Below are positions 20,895-33,811 of a stretch of 64,000 nt of DNA, in pieces. The position numbers were made by a program, and so were the translations under genes. The notes under the pieces were generated by a model. That model was not told where the DNA came from. It was given only the letters and a program-made list of their open reading frames with translations, and made no database searches. Position 1 is the first letter of the stretch, and every line of letters begins with the position of its first letter. Location of the stretch: contig OX621255.1 in NCBI GenBank assembly GCA_951640165.1, positions 7,998,001 through 8,062,000 on the forward strand. Direction: 5' to 3'. This stretch comes from Pseudoips prasinana. Taxonomy: Eukaryota; Arthropoda; Insecta; Lepidoptera; Nolidae.

Positions 20895-21190
20895 ATTGAC
20901 CATCATCATGTCAGCCTAAAGACATTCACTGGTGAACAAGGGCCTCCCACAAGGGTGGATGCTGGATGCGAGTAGAGGAAACCCGGCAGTTGTGGAGAAT
21001 TGCTGGTTTTCCACTACCTGCACCCAGCGGCTTCTAGCGATCTTCACAATATATACCTCTTCTGGTTCGTGGTCCCCACTCGAGAACTTTTCTGCCCCAG
21101 CGGCCGTAGCTTGACAAATCTTTAGGCTATGTCGGTTACTGTGGTACGCCTGAGGATCTCGACATTTTTGACTCTCGCATAGCCCTCTCC
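20895..21190 (-). pseudogene. LINE 3'-terminal scrap (degenerate)
   Basis: Reversed ORF2 C-terminus and (ATG)n tail of the same type as 51805-52078 ('tctggttcgtgg', 'ctcgagaac', 'ccccagcggc.gta'), but with many changes and no usable frame. Confidence 0.5.
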
Positions 21191-21479
21191 ATTGGTAGTA
21201 GTAGTCACCGTAGAGAAATTAAAAAAAAAATTATTAAGGGATTTGAAGACAGTAGTTTCGCAGAAATTCCCAATTTCACGGTATAAAATTTTTTGCCACA
21301 TTCTTTCTCTTGTATTTCTTTTGTATTTGATACAGTATGATATTCTGTTTTAATCAGTTTATGAACTTATGATAACTTTTTTAAGAACAATATACTTCAT
21401 TTAAAAGCAAACAATGTAACTAACGGCATTAATGCATAAAAAATAAATTAAATTGAGATTATAAATAACATATTAATTA

Positions 21480-23925
21480 CTAGCTGGTGCCCGCGACTTC
21501 TTCCGCGACAATTTTGAATGATGACCAATGTAACTACTTACTTCTAGCTTAATCTAAAAAATATAACTTTTAAAACAATCAAGCAACTAAGAAAGAAACT
21601 ATGGACTACTTTGCTACTATTATTTAAAAAAAAAGTAAGAATATATAGCAATTGTCTTTATTGTCACTAAGTCAAATAAAGTAAAATAAGAATCAACGAT
21701 GCATTAATCACAAAGGGCATTGATAGGTCTAATATCACATTTTGTGAACGAAACCATAGCGCGATCTAAATCGATGATTTCGCCATCTACTAACATAACT
21801 ATAAACTTGTAAAGCGGTGAAATTAAGATGTGTGCATATTTTTTGGGTGAGATTTATACGATCATCTATTGATTCAGTTTTGAACAACCTTTTATTTCAA
21901 GCATTTATTTATTATAACCGATATGCCAAATAAGTCCCGCGATTTGAAACGAACGAACGCCATCTAGTTACAAAATTGTGAACTTGTAGATCAGTAAAAA
22001 TAAGACAATATTTTTTCGGTGCGATCAACTGCGATCATCTCGACACCAACAAATTATACTACGCTAACTCGACTTTTACGTAAAGTGGTTGTTTATCCCA
22101 ATTTGATTAAAATATTGTTTTTTATTTTTGTTATAAAAATTATACAAAGAAAAGAAGTTACAAATCTTATAAAACGCTAAGTCTTTATTTAGACGACGAC
22201 GAGTACGGCATTTTAAGCAACTTGGCATAAAAAAACTAAATTATCTAAAATTCGAGTTGGCGTAAATTGTTGGTGTCGATCTATTGAATCAGTTTTGGAT
22301 TACCTTTTTTAACAACAAATTATTCCCTGAATTTTGGTTTAAAAACATATATTGCTTTATTTTTAACTGAAAGACCAAGTACCAATTTTCATACGTTTAA
22401 CTCCAAAAATTACAGATTTTCATACCAACTCACATCCCCTATTTTACGTATTTACGGGTGGAATTTCCAAAAATCCTGAACTACATATTTATAATTTTTA
22501 ACTGGAAGGCTAAATACAGATTTCCATGCGATTACCTTTCAAATGTCACATCTTTCATACAAACATCCCCTATTTGTCACCCTTAGGGGTGGACTTCTCG
22601 AAAATCCTGAAATAAATATTTTTAATTTTTAAATGTAATGCCATATACCAATTAGCATGCGTTTAACTTAAAACTTGTCACATTTTTCATACAAACTTAC
22701 ATCCCCAATTTTAGGCCCTTGGGGGTGGAATTTTCAAAAAAACCGATATATACTTTAATTTTTAACTGCAAGGACAAATACAAAGCCGTTTAACATCAAA
22801 AATGACGGAATGTCATAAAATCTTTCATCCCTTATTTTACTCCCTTAGGGGTGGTATTTTCAAAAACCCTTCTTTAGTGGATGCTTACGTTATAAAAGCC
22901 GTTTAGGCTATGCCTTGATATGTCAGTCAGTCAGTATAAACTTACATCCCCTATTTTACGCCCGTGGGGGTGGAATTTCCAAAAATCCTGAAATAAATAT
23001 TTTATATTTTTTTACAGAAAAGCCAACTACTAATTTTCATGAGTTTAACTTCAAAAATATCTCATTTTTCATACAAACTTACATTCCCTATTTTGTGCCC
23101 TTCGGGGTGGAATTTTCAAAAATCCTGGTGTATATATATTTAATTTTTTTTACTGAAATTACAAATATCAATTTTCATGCGTTTAACTTCAAGTCGCAGT
23201 TTACATAGAAACTTACATTTTATATTTTACGCCCTTAGGGGAGGTATTCTCAAAAAAAAGAAAAATATATTGTTAATTTTCAACTGAAATACTAATTTCA
23301 TGCGTCTAACTTAAAAATTGTCACATTTTTCATACAAACTTACACCCCCTATTTTACGCTCATGGGGCTGAAATTTCCAAAAATCCTGAATTAGATATTT
23401 TTTTATTTTGAACTAAAAGGCCAAATCCTAATTTTCATGCGTTTAACTTAAAAATTGACACATTTTTCATAAAAACTTACATCCCCTATTTTTCGCCCTT
23501 GGGGGTGGAATTTCCAAAAATCCTGAAACACGTAATTTTTTATTTTTTACTGGAAGGCCAAATACTAATTTTCATGCGTTTAACTTAAAAATTGTCACAT
23601 TTTTTATACAAACTAACATTCCCTATTTTTCGCCCTTGGGGATGGATTTTCCAAAAATCCTGAAACATGTAATTTTTTATTTTTTACTGGAAGGCCAAAT
23701 ACTAATTTTCATGCCTTTAACTTCAAAAACGGCAAAGTTTCATACTAACTTTGCACCCCCGTTTTACCCCCTTGGGGGTTGAATTTTGAAAAATCCTTCC
23801 TTATTTCTTGTCTACATTATAAAGAAAACATTCGTGCAAAATTTCAGCTTTCTAGGTTCAAGGGTTTGGGCTGGGCGTTGATGAGTCAGTCAATCAGTCA
23901 GGACTTCTCTTTTTATTTATATAGA
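21480..23925 (-). mobile_element. large Helitron-like element with internal minisatellite, copy 1
   Basis: 2446 bp. Minus strand starts TCTATATAAATAAAAAGAGA and ends ...GCGGGCACCAGCTAG. Followed after 3 bp by a second element of the same family. The first ~850 bp (21480-22330) match 23929-24840 block by block ('tgaacgaaaccatagcgcgatc', 'acttgtaaagcggt'). No helicase or Rep coding is visible, so non-autonomous. Confidence 0.7.
22330..23800. repeat. ~135-bp minisatellite inside Helitron-like copy 1
   Basis: About 11 diverged units. Each has 'tttttaactg.aaggccaaatac', 'ttttcatgcgtttaactt', 'catacaaacttacatcccct' and 'gcccttgggggtgga', then 'aaaaatcctgaa'. Each unit's CCCC...GGGG pair could form a small stem-loop. 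Confidence 0.85.
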
Positions 23926-23928
23926 TTA

Positions 23929-25793
23929 CTAGCTGGTGCCCGCCACTTCGTCCGCGACATATTTGAATGATTACCAATGTAACTACTTACTTCTAGCTCA
24001 ATATAAAAAATATAACTTTTAAAAGAAATAAGCAATATAAATTTAAGAAAACCTAACCTATAAATAACCTAGCTAAGAAATAAACTAAAGACTACTTTGC
24101 TACTGTTATTTAAAAAAAAGACCCGATATCATAAACCCAAAAACATCAAAGAACACATATCAATTGTCCTTAAGTAAAGTCAGTAAGTCCAATAAAGTAA
24201 TATAATAATCAACGATGCATTAATCACAAAGGTAACTCCCATTAGCTTAGGTTGCGACCACGGCATTGATAAGTCTAATATCACATTTTGTGAACGAAAC
24301 CATAGCGCGATCTAAAACGATGATTACACCATCTACTAACAAAAATATAAACTTGTAAAGCGGTAAAATTAAGATGTGGGCATATATTTTGGGTGAGATT
24401 AAGGGATTATCTTTTGATTCAGTTTTGGACTACCTTTTACTTCAAGCATTTATTTATTTTAACCAATATGTCAAATGAGTTCTGCGATCTGAAACGATAT
24501 AAACGCCATCTAGTTACAAAATTGCGAACTGATGATATTTTTGGGTGCGATCATCTCGACACGAACAATTTATACTACGCTAACTTGAATTTTGGGTAAA
24601 TTACTTTTTTATCCCAATTTTATTAAATTGACGTTTTCTTAATATGTTATAAAAAATACCAAAAAAAAAGAATATAGTTACAAATCTTATAAAACGCTAA
24701 ATCTTTACTTAGACGACAACAAACACATTTTAAGCATTAAGAAACGAATTTCTTAAGTTGGTGTAAATTTTTGGTGTTGACCTATTGAATCAGTTATGGA
24801 TTACCTTTTAAGAACAAATTATTCCCTTGACTGCTTTATTTTTAACTGAAATCAAATTTTCATACAAACATCCCCTATTTGTCACCCTTCGTGGTAGAAT
24901 TCTCGGAAATCCCGAAACGTATACTTTTAATTTTTAACTGTAATGCTAAATACCAATTTTCATGCGTTTAACTTAAAATTTTACGCCCTTGGGGGTGAAT
25001 TTTCAAAAATCCTAAAATATGTATTATAATTTTTAACTGCAAGTCTATATACATGCCTTTAACATCAAAATTAAGGACTTTCATAAAATATTTTATTCCT
25101 TATTATACTCCCTTAGGGGTGGTATTTTCAAAAACCCTTCTTCGGTGGATGCTTACGTCATAAAAGGTAACTACTGTCAAAATTCAAGTCCCTAACTCCA
25201 GCCGTTTAGACTATTTTCCCCTATTTTCCGCCCTTGGGGGTGTAATTTCCAAAATACTGAAATAAAAGCTATATATTTTCAACAGAACGGCCAAATACTC
25301 ATTTTCATGCGTTTAACTTCAAAAATATCGCATTTTTCATACAAACTTACATCCCCTATTTTATGAACTTAGGGGTGGAATTTTTAAAAATCCTGAAATA
25401 TATATTTTTTATTTTTAACTAAAAAGCCAAATGCTAATTTTCATGCGTTTAACTTAAAAATTGACACTTTTTTCCTACAAACTTACATCCCCTATTTTTC
25501 GCCCTTGGGGGTGTACTTTCCAAAAATCCTGAAACACATACTTTTTATTTTTAACTGCAAGGCCAAATACCAACTTTCAAGCCTCTAACTTCAAAAATGG
25601 CAAAGTTTCATACTAACTTGGCACCCCCGTTTTACCCCCTTAGGGGTTGAATTTCGAAAAATCCTTCCTTATTCCTTGTCTACATTATAAAGAAAACATT
25701 TGTGCAAAATTTCAGCTTTCTAGGGCCAAGGGTTTGGGCTGGGCGTTGATGAGTCAGTCAGTCAGTCAGGACTTCTCTTTTTATTTATATACA
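23929..25793 (-). mobile_element. large Helitron-like element with internal minisatellite, copy 2
   Basis: 1865 bp, same family and orientation as the preceding element; + strand begins CTAGCTGGTGCCCGCC and the far end reads 'ctctttttatttatata'. The end base pair is slightly changed. Shorter mainly because its minisatellite has fewer units. Confidence 0.7.
24850..25660. repeat. ~135-bp minisatellite inside Helitron-like copy 2
   Basis: About 6 units homologous to those at 22330-23800, with the same final unit ('catactaacttggcacccccg'). Confidence 0.8.
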
Positions 25794-26379
25794 TTAAGAT
25801 TACTAAGAAAACTAAATATAAAATTTACCAAAACATTAATGTTACGAACTAGTACATATATATTATACAGTCAACTTACTGCCCGTTTACATTTTAAAGT
25901 CGACAATTAATTTGCTACAATCACGTTCTCTCATGATTTTATTTCAATTCACGCCCTGCAATCTGGCTCTCTCGTTACGCTAATCAAATGAATGCACTGA
26001 ATCTATACTATTAAGCGAATTCATACTATCAAGTTGGGAAACATGCATACGGTTGATTGTAAACGTTTAGTATATACATGCCGTTGCGTTGCAACTTGGT
26101 ACATACATGGTGTTACTCTAGCATTAACGACCTTTCCGCTCTGCCTTCCAAGCTCTAGTGACCTTACTCACGTGTAAAACAAAAAACTACATAGTGAAAT
26201 ATGGTGGATGACTATATTTTTGAACAGTCCATATTTGTATTACATCGACTGCAACGAAGTGGTTCTACATATTTCCTCTCTTATTCTCTTTGGTGCGAAT
26301 TTGTGTTCGTATTCGTACTAAAAAGATTATGAGAGGAGATGTGTAGATAAACTTCGTTTTAGTAAGGGAAATTTAGCCC
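25794..26379. other. no recognisable feature
   Basis: AT-rich non-coding; nothing supported. Confidence 0.35.
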
Positions 26380-26560
26380 TGTGTCTTTGTGGGTACTTTA
26401 CAAACTTTAAGACGGACACAAAGTACACGGTCAGACAAATAGTAGTCCTGCGCAGGGACCGGGACACGAAGTGACAAGCTTAAATAGTAGTCTCGTGCGA
26501 GAATCGAACCCGGGCCACCAAGCGGCAAGGCGACTGTCTTAACTGCTGCGCTAACGTTCA
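26380..26560 (-). mobile_element. SINE-D copy (tRNA-derived)
   Basis: Reversed head at the right: 'gcgcagcagttaagacagtc' (A box) and 'gggttcgattctcgc' (B box) on the minus strand. A related head is at 47195-47312. Confidence 0.7.
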
Positions 26561-27399
26561 ACGTGAAAAAAGTTGTACAAAGTGATTTAAGGTACATCTC
26601 AAATAATATAGAGAATAAAATATTCTCTATAAAATCGGGAAAAATATCGGGATGGCAGTTAAAACCTGATATTAAAATTAAGTGTAACCAGTCAATTGTA
26701 CCAAGTTAATGAAAATCTTGCTAAACAACTCCACTTATAATGCTTAAATTAATGAAATTAATAATGGACACTTTTTTTTTATTTATTTATTTAAGGATCT
26801 TTTTGTCCACAGATATATCAGCTCCGTGACAAAAATACAATAATATTACATACTAAACTAAAAAGCATTTGAGCTGCTTCTGAAGTTGGCTCAGCTAATG
26901 CATACTTAATTTTATTTGTCGCATTTAATATACCAAGAATAACATACCAGTCAAGGTAACATGGTATGACTATAATTGATCGAAGATGGTATGTGATTTT
27001 GTGGTGGTGGTGAACGAGTATGTTTGAGTGCAAATCTTTTACTAGGTATTATACTGTTATTTAGTAGGTATTTATACTTTGATCAGTTGGGATATATCTG
27101 TCGCGTGACTGAGTTGAACTAGAATATTTCACGATTGTTATGTAATCCATAGATCGATGGTTGTTGTAGGTTGACAGATAAAATAATAATTGATCAAAAA
27201 TTAAAGCAGTTCTTATTATGTTTACAATATGACAGAGGTTATAATTATTCGTATCGTTAAAACAAAGAACTAATGTATAAAATGTATTCAACGTGTTGTT
27301 AACATCGTATGCCCTTTTAGGTTTCGTGATATATTAAATGAACAAACAGAACATCCTTTATCCATTTAAAAACCACTTAAACAGATTAACAATAAGATA
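26561..27399. other. no recognisable feature
   Basis: AT-rich; small chance frames only. Confidence 0.35.
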
Positions 27400-27600
27400 G
27401 TTCATCATCATCATTATATCAGCCGAAACGCGTACCACAAAGGCTTCCCCCAAAGATCTCCACAATTGCCGGTCTTGCGCTATTCGCATCCAGCAGTTTC
27501 CAGCGACCCGCACAAGATCATCGGTCCATCTTGTAGGGGGCCCACGATGCATTTTCCGGTTCGTGGTCGCCACTCGATAAGTATTACTCGAGTAAGATAG
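27400..27600 (-). pseudogene. LINE ORF2 C-terminus
   Basis: Minus-strand frame reads RGPPTRWTDDLVRVAGNCWM, then RIAQDRQLWRSLGEAFV, followed by a (ATG)n tail. This 'PxxRWxDDL...W...AQDRxxWRSLGEA' pattern is the C-terminus of an RTE-like LINE ORF2 common in Lepidoptera. Only the last ~60 residues remain, as expected of 5' truncation. Other copies: 51805-52078 and 49085-49165. Confidence 0.65.
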
Positions 27601-27960
27601 TAGATTAAAATAACTGTTTCCATGTGTTTTACGCTTGAACATAATTTTGAGTTTACGCCGCGCCGCGCGCCGTTACGACTCGAGAAGTAAAATGTATAAT
27701 AAAAGTAAAAGTATAGACAGTCTATGAAGTACCTGTACCGGATACTAATTCTATTATTAAAATGGCGTAAACAAGTCGGTCCACTTAAGCAAGAAATTTA
27801 ATTTTCTTGTATTTTAGGCCAGGTTGTTTTCAACTGTCATTAATTCTGATTGTAACAAAAACTTACCTTACTAATTTTGATACCAGTGTTTTGCTTTTTT
27901 TACCTGCGTAATATTTAGTGGAAATAAACTACCTATTTTAATAAATTGGTTTTTGTAATC

Positions 27961-28207
27961 ATATCCTGGGACATTTTTCAAACACCGCCATCTGATCCCA
28001 AACTAATTAGAGTCTCTAATATGGAAACCAGATATTTAATACACTTCATATACTTCTTCTCTTTTGTAATATACTAATAAAGATAGTCACACCCAGACTC
28101 AGGATAAACAGGCATGTTCATTGACACAAATATCAGCCCTGGGTGGGAATTGAACCCATGAACTACGGCGTGATAGACAAATATTTATCAGCCACGCCAC
28201 CAGCCCT
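27961..28207 (-). mobile_element. SINE-A copy, reversed
   Basis: 'catctgatcccaaacta' at left, 'gacacaaatatcagcc' and the reversed B box 'gggaattgaacccatg' at right. Confidence 0.75.
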
Positions 28208-28251
28208 TAAAATTTTTTTCTCGATCGGTGGTCATATTATTATATTTAACA

Positions 28252-28587
28252 CTAGCTGTGCCCGCGACTGCGTCCGCGTATTAATTCGTTTATTTCGTGT
28301 TATTTACGTTTTTTGTAAAATAAAAGACTTTTTATAAAATAAAAGTAGCCTAAGTTACTCCTTATTACATCAGCTGCCAATAAAAGTTCCGTCAAAATCA
28401 GTCCAGCCATTTCAGAGATTAGCCGGAACAAACAGACAGACAGACAGACAGACAAAAATTGTAAAAAATGTTATTTCGGTGTATGAACCGTATATATAGT
28501 ATATTCATGTAGTAGTATATTTATGTAGTAAAAACCGGTTTTTTCAATATTACAAACAGACACTCCAATTTTATTTATTTGTATAGA
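28252..28587 (-). mobile_element. Helitron-like element (type 3)
   Basis: 336 bp. Minus strand begins TCTATACAAATAAATAAAAT and ends ...GCAGTCGCGGGCACAGCTAG, between A and T. Contains a short (CAGA)n run near 28436. A 90-bp internal segment gives 'gtcaaaatcagtccagccat'. Confidence 0.75.
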
Positions 28588-28959
28588 TGTATATACAAAT
28601 TAACAATGAAATAGTGGTGGAAACTAAAAGAGCGCTATCCACCATAAAAAATTAAATACAACCAGTTAGTGCAATAAGAAAGATATTTTTCGGACGTCCC
28701 ATATAAATAACATCAACTGATGGTATTTTGCATATTGATGTTCAGTTTCTTAGGCAAGTAACCGTTGTCTTTCTGTACACTTGGAGTTATGTGTGTCTTC
28801 GGGGTTTACAAGATATTATTTTTTGCAATAAGGCTACATACTGTGCCATGTCACGTATTACGTAATTTTCCTCACTGTACGTATGTTACTGGATTGAAAT
28901 AAAGAGTTATATATCAATTTATCCGTGTATAAGTGTTACGTGCTGTGTGGTGACGGCGA

Positions 28960-29175
28960 CAAATATCAGAATCAGAATATCATCACCCCATCTCATCCCC
29001 TGGGGGGCGTAGAAGTCGATCTACCAGAGGATGGGCAGCAGCTTCCTACTAATTACTATGACCAATTTACTGCGATCGCCAACCCGCCTGCCAAGCGTGG
29101 CGATTGTGGCATATCCCCCCAAGACGATTCTTGAGGGAGGCTTGTCCAGCAGTGGACTTATTTAGCTGTAATGAT
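28960..29175 (+). repeat. repeat E copy
   Basis: 'atcatcaccccatctcatcc', 'cgatcgccaacccgcctgcc', 'gcgtggcgattgtggca', ending 'ggcttgtccagcagtgga'. Confidence 0.7.
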
Positions 29176-29292
29176 GAAGTGTTACGTTAGAACCCGTTGA
29201 TTAACTACGCTAATGCTATATATGTTGACTAATTATGACTAGTTAAAAGCCCTTTATTTGTCAATAGGTTCTTTATTAGTTTACAACTGCTT

Positions 29293-29545
29293 AGTCGTAC
29301 CGTGCTCAGCCGCAGACGATGACTTTCCTGCTGGCGAATCCCGGGTCGCAGCATAAAGTGATATTGAGGTTCTCCTGCTGAAAAATTCGCAGTATCAGTG
29401 TCGTTGGTGCTGTGACCTCTTTCCGGTCGTGTTGCCTAGCCGCTCCATCATGAGGGTGAGGGAATAGACATTGCAACGATGTTTGTGCACACTGTAACGA
29501 TTATGAAATTCGATCAGGGTGATAATACTCATTATTACAATTAAG
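29293..29545 (+). mobile_element. SINE-C-like copy, degenerate
   Basis: 'tcagccgcagacgatgac', 'tttccggtcgtgttgcctag', 'catcatgagggtgaggga' and 'tttgtgcacac' parallel 14817-15175. Confidence 0.55.
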
Positions 29546-29573
29546 CCTATTTAAGTATCATCTATCGTTTACA

Positions 29574-29748
29574 TCATACAAATATAATAAAAACGAAAGT
29601 TTGTGAGTGTGTATGTTTGATACTTGTTCACGTCTAAACGATTGGAGCGATTTTAATAAAATTTGGTATAGAGGTAGCTGACACCCTGGATTAACACGGG
29701 CTATAATTTATAAAGTTTAACGCTGGTAAAACCGCGGGACACAGCTAG
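29574..29748 (+). mobile_element. Helitron-like type 1 copy
   Basis: Ends ...CCGCGGGACACAGCTAG before T. Internal 'gtttgtgagtgtgtatgtttg' and 'gctgacaccctggattaaca'. The 5' terminus is altered. Confidence 0.65.
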
Positions 29749-29772
29749 TAAGATATATTACAGAAAGAACGG

Positions 29773-30030
29773 TCACCGTAGCCTAGTTGGTAGTGCTCCT
29801 GCCTACGAAGCTGGTGGTCCTGGGTTCGAATCCCGGTAAGTGCAAATATTCGTGTGATGAGCACGAATATTTGTTTCTGAGTCATGTATGTTTTCTATGT
29901 ATATAAGTATTTATCCATCTATATAAGTATGTATATCGTCGTCTGGTACCCATAGTACAAGCTTTGCTTAGTTTGGGGCTAGGATGATCTGTGTGACATT
30001 GTCCCGAGATATTATTATTATTATTATATT
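29773..30030 (+). mobile_element. SINE-B copy, near full length
   Basis: Almost identical to 14341-14600 from 'tcaccgtagcctagttggta' to the ATT repeat tail. Confidence 0.88.
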
Positions 30031-30044
30031 ATAACTATAGTTTA

Positions 30045-30105
30045 CTAGCTGTGCCCTCGGTTTTACCCGAATTAAACTTTATAAATTATAGCCTATGTGT
30101 TTTTC
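30045..30105 (-). repeat. Helitron-like 3' end fragment
   Basis: 'ctagctgtgccctcggtttt..cccg.attaaactttata' is the reversed type 1 terminus only. Confidence 0.6.
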
Positions 30106-30650
30106 GGATATATGATGTTTATATGTTTTGATTTTATTGAGTAATATAGTCAAATACATTCACGAATACGAAACTTTAGAGGACAGAATAGTGCGAGAAA
30201 AGACAAGGCGAAAGGACTTACCTTCCAAATTAACGCCTTCTTTAAATGTAGCTCGTATTATCGATCGGTGAAGGTTTTCAATAAGCTTTCTTCGGAATTA
30301 AAAATTGCTCTATATACTAAACAGTTCAAAAATAAAATGAAAGCGTATCTTCTCTTCTATGTCTATACTCCATAGATAGTCTGTAGTGTTTTATTTGACA
30401 TGATATTATTGACATTTTATTTTCAATTTGTTCTAGATTGACGTACGTATTGTTTTCATTATTTTACATTTATGTTTTTGGTTATGTAGATTAAATTGAC
30501 GTATGTATTGTTTCAATTATTTTATATTAATGTTTTGGTTATGTTGTACTATTAGAGAATTTAGATAATATTGATAATTGTACTAATATTTTAATATTTT
30601 ATGTTACATTCAAACACAATTGATATTGTTTATAAATAAACGACTATGAC
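30106..30650 (+). pseudogene. LINE ORF2 C-terminus and 3' tail
   Basis: One plus-strand frame reads YRSVKVFNKLSSELKIALYT, then KQFKNKMKAYLL and a stop near 30372. 'VFNKLPxEIK...FKxxLKxYL' is a usual LINE ORF2 C-terminus. The rest is AT-rich 3' UTR with a duplicated 'gttctagattgacgtacgtattg'-like segment (about 30430 and 30488). Confidence 0.5.
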
Positions 30651-32734
30651 TATGACATGACTATATAAGCTGTGTTTACGTAAGACAGATTAAAGATGGA
30701 ATTACAGTTAATGAATTTTGACGAACAATATTGCCAGCACTGTCAAAATTTTCCAAGTAAAACTTAAGATTAGCTTAGCCTTGCCCTTCTAATTAAAACC
30801 GTAATTTATAAAGTCAAACACTCTTCATTACTCTTTATCTCAGATTATCGTAGGGATTTCACAATCTCCGTGTAATCACCGTCACCGTGCCGAAGTCACG
30901 TTGCGAAAGAAAGTGAATGACATTATGTAAGGGATTACACTGAATCTTGTGCTTTAGCTTGATTAGCGAATTATGCGGGAAAATGAAACGGTGTCGATAA
31001 AGCTTGGTATAGACAAACTCTGGCGTGTAAACTTGATATTTTAGTAAAATCCAAATTGAATGATGTAGGCGAGTGTACATTGGCAGCTTATAGAGACAGC
31101 GTTAAAATAGGACTATTAATTTGTCTAGTAAATCCAGTGGAAGAGTGTTTGCTGAACGCAGATATTAGGGCACTCTGGAAGATTTTTGGGTAGCAGCCTG
31201 GAGACAAAAAGGAAGGGGTATTCCACGCTCATATCATAACTGTCTGAGCTTCTCAAAGTAAAAACAGTAAAAGCAGAAATTTACCACAGAACAAAGAGTT
31301 ATAACAAACGAATTCACATGCATATCAACAGCCTTGCAACGGCTCTCAGTGCACAACCACAGAACAGAAGACTGAAACGTCAACATATTTGGGACTCTAT
31401 TATGTAAAACATAATACAGAAGAGAGGAAGATCTTCGCTGGAAGACTAAACCTCCTACACACTATTTACTTTGCACACATCTGTTTATAGCCTGAAAGGC
31501 TGATTGCAAAATCAAAATAGAAAAAAAAAATGAAAAAAAATCATAACTAAATACAAAGCCATCCCACCTCTCTCTCTCCGAGTTTGCAATCTTGTACAAC
31601 CCATTGGCTTATAAAAATATTGGAACAATAAAAATACCTGCAATAGCACCACCGTTGTAATGGTCATTTCTTACAGAGAAAGACTATATTTTCAAAGCGA
31701 TTTACTTCCATATTGAAATTTCTTTTTTTATATCAAATTTCTTTCGATATTACATTCCAAAACATACTTTAGATCTTATGAAAGTGGAGCCTTAAAATGG
31801 AAAAAAGAACTCCAATAAATAATTAAAAAGGTATTAATTTAAATATTTATGTTTATTTTACGTTAATCAAAGTTTATGTACAAAAAAATCATCTCTTAAT
31901 TAAAATTATAAAAATAATTGCTTTGAAATTATTTATAACATTTATTTTTGACGACACTCCCAACAAGTCTATCCTCAAATTCTCCTGGAAACGCAAACTT
32001 TATTTTTTTATAATAATTCGATATTTAAAGCCCAGCCTACTCGTTATAAAGCTATAAAACCAGCCATGTGCAAGACATCCTGCTCAACGAGCGGTGTAAT
32101 TTTTTTTACGAAATATTCATAATCCTCTTAAAACTAAACTGCATAACATTTTTTTCACTTTACTAGCTAAAAACATCGTTTATTCGTGTGTATTACGTAA
32201 AAATATATCAATTACTGTATCAATAAGTACAAAATCCAAAAATCCTTAAACAAATAAAGTCGTTACATATTGAAACACCATTTGCCTTGATGTACTTTGT
32301 ATTTTGAAATGTTTGTCTCATGTCTGTTTTGAAAAGATAAAAATATTTCGTTCCTCGCGAAATATTTAAAATTATTAACATTTTCATTTCAAAAATAAAA
32401 TACTTTTTATTCGGTTTTCCTTATGCAATGTGCAATATTTAAAACTATTCTAAATTACAAATAGTAGCCTTCGTAAACTTTGTAACCTCCAGACAGGAGT
32501 AGGAGTAGGTTCTTTATTTGTAGCTCGTACAAATTTTGAGAATTCCTCCAACTCAACAAATCGCGCGCCGCGTGTTGTTATTTCACCATTTTGGATCGGA
32601 ACCCTTATAAAGCATACAGTTTAACATTTTAATACCGACTAAAGCACATATAACATTTTATGAAATGTCGATAAATCCGTATGGATTTATAATCTAAAAA
32701 AAAAATCTGAAAAAAAAAATAAAGTACTTTATGA
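30651..32734. other. 2.1 kb without recognisable features
   Basis: AT-rich. No repeat copy, no domain in any frame, A-rich tract at about 31520-31548. The longest repeat-free stretch in the window together with 50.7-51.8 kb. Confidence 0.4.
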
Positions 32735-32975
32735 GGCGCTCATAGCTAGATGCTGTCACTGGTTCGTAAGTGATCGGCGAGGTTCAGCAACTAGGCTCGC
32801 GGTCAGTCCATAGATGGATGACCACGCAAGTGGTTTGATTTCTGAGCATCTCCATGCTTCGGAGGGCACGTTAAGCTGTCGGTCCCGGTTGTAGTCATTA
32901 GACAACAGTCTCAACTACCCAACAACATTAGACAACAACTCTGATACTAGAATAACCACTGCCCATACGATAAGT
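32735..32975 (+). repeat. repeat H copy
   Basis: Parallels 1110-1360: 'tcatagctagatgctgtcac', 'catagatggatgaccac', 'cggagggcacgttaagctg', 'ccactgcccatac'. Confidence 0.65.
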
Positions 32976-33811
32976 AAGTAAGTATTATGAAATAAATTTC
33001 TTAAGTCATCACCTTCACTCCTTGATTCCTTGGTCACCTGTCAGCACCCAGCTTATAACACGAGGCCAGCTTATTGGCCTATTTCTTAAGGGAGCGTGCC
33101 AGGCGTATATTGAGGATTTTCTACAAGTATTCACTTGTTTTGAGAGGCTTCCAGATTTATGACCGGGATTAGAAAATATGACGTGCGAACGAGATGTATA
33201 GTGTATTTTACTGAGAGGGAAAATTATATTAAGTAATGTTATGTTTTAAGATCGTTTCATAGCTATAAGGATATTTGTCACGATATTATGATCCGGGTTT
33301 GTTATTTTGCTTTTAATAATGTTACGAGTAAATGGAATCATGTTTTTACTTTATTTAAGCGAAATAAAGATTACTTACTTACTTACTTAGTAAGTAAGTA
33401 ATCTTTATTTCGCTCAAAATATGGTACAGACAAGATTTTATAGTCATCACAATTACAGTTTCACATATTTTGTCGACAATGGCATGCGAAATTTTATCAA
33501 ATCAAGTACATCTATAAGACTCTATGCAAGTGTAACTTGGCTGTAGATTATCAAATATAAATACTACTTACTAAAGATTACTTACTTACTTTGATGTTAC
33601 TTAGTTGTGTGGGCAATATAATGGTTCTTCTATTGACTAAGTAGCTCAAGCTGCCCCGTTGATTTTTGATATGGATAATGACTTCAACTAGGACTGATAG
33701 CTTAAGGTGCACATTGGCCACCCATCTATAAACTGACCATGAGCCTACCTTTTCTCACCGATCAGTGTTAAGCACAAGCTTCTATGAGTGAATTACAGGT
33801 CTTCACTAATA
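32976..33811. other. no gene; palindrome at 33358-33410
   Basis: AT-rich DNA with several (TTAC)n-like short runs at about 32980, 33370-33400 and 33585. Confidence 0.4.
33358..33410. repeat. 26-bp perfect inverted repeat, 1-bp spacer
   Basis: Arms 33358-33383 and 33385-33410 are perfect reverse complements (agcgaaataaagattacttacttact). The arm resembles a retroelement tail with TTAC repeats, so this may be two tails meeting head to head. Confidence 0.9.

Noticed and set aside
22330..25660. CRISPR-like regular repeats
   Set aside because: Units are ~135 bp, diverged throughout, without a short conserved repeat plus unique spacers; a eukaryotic minisatellite inside transposons.
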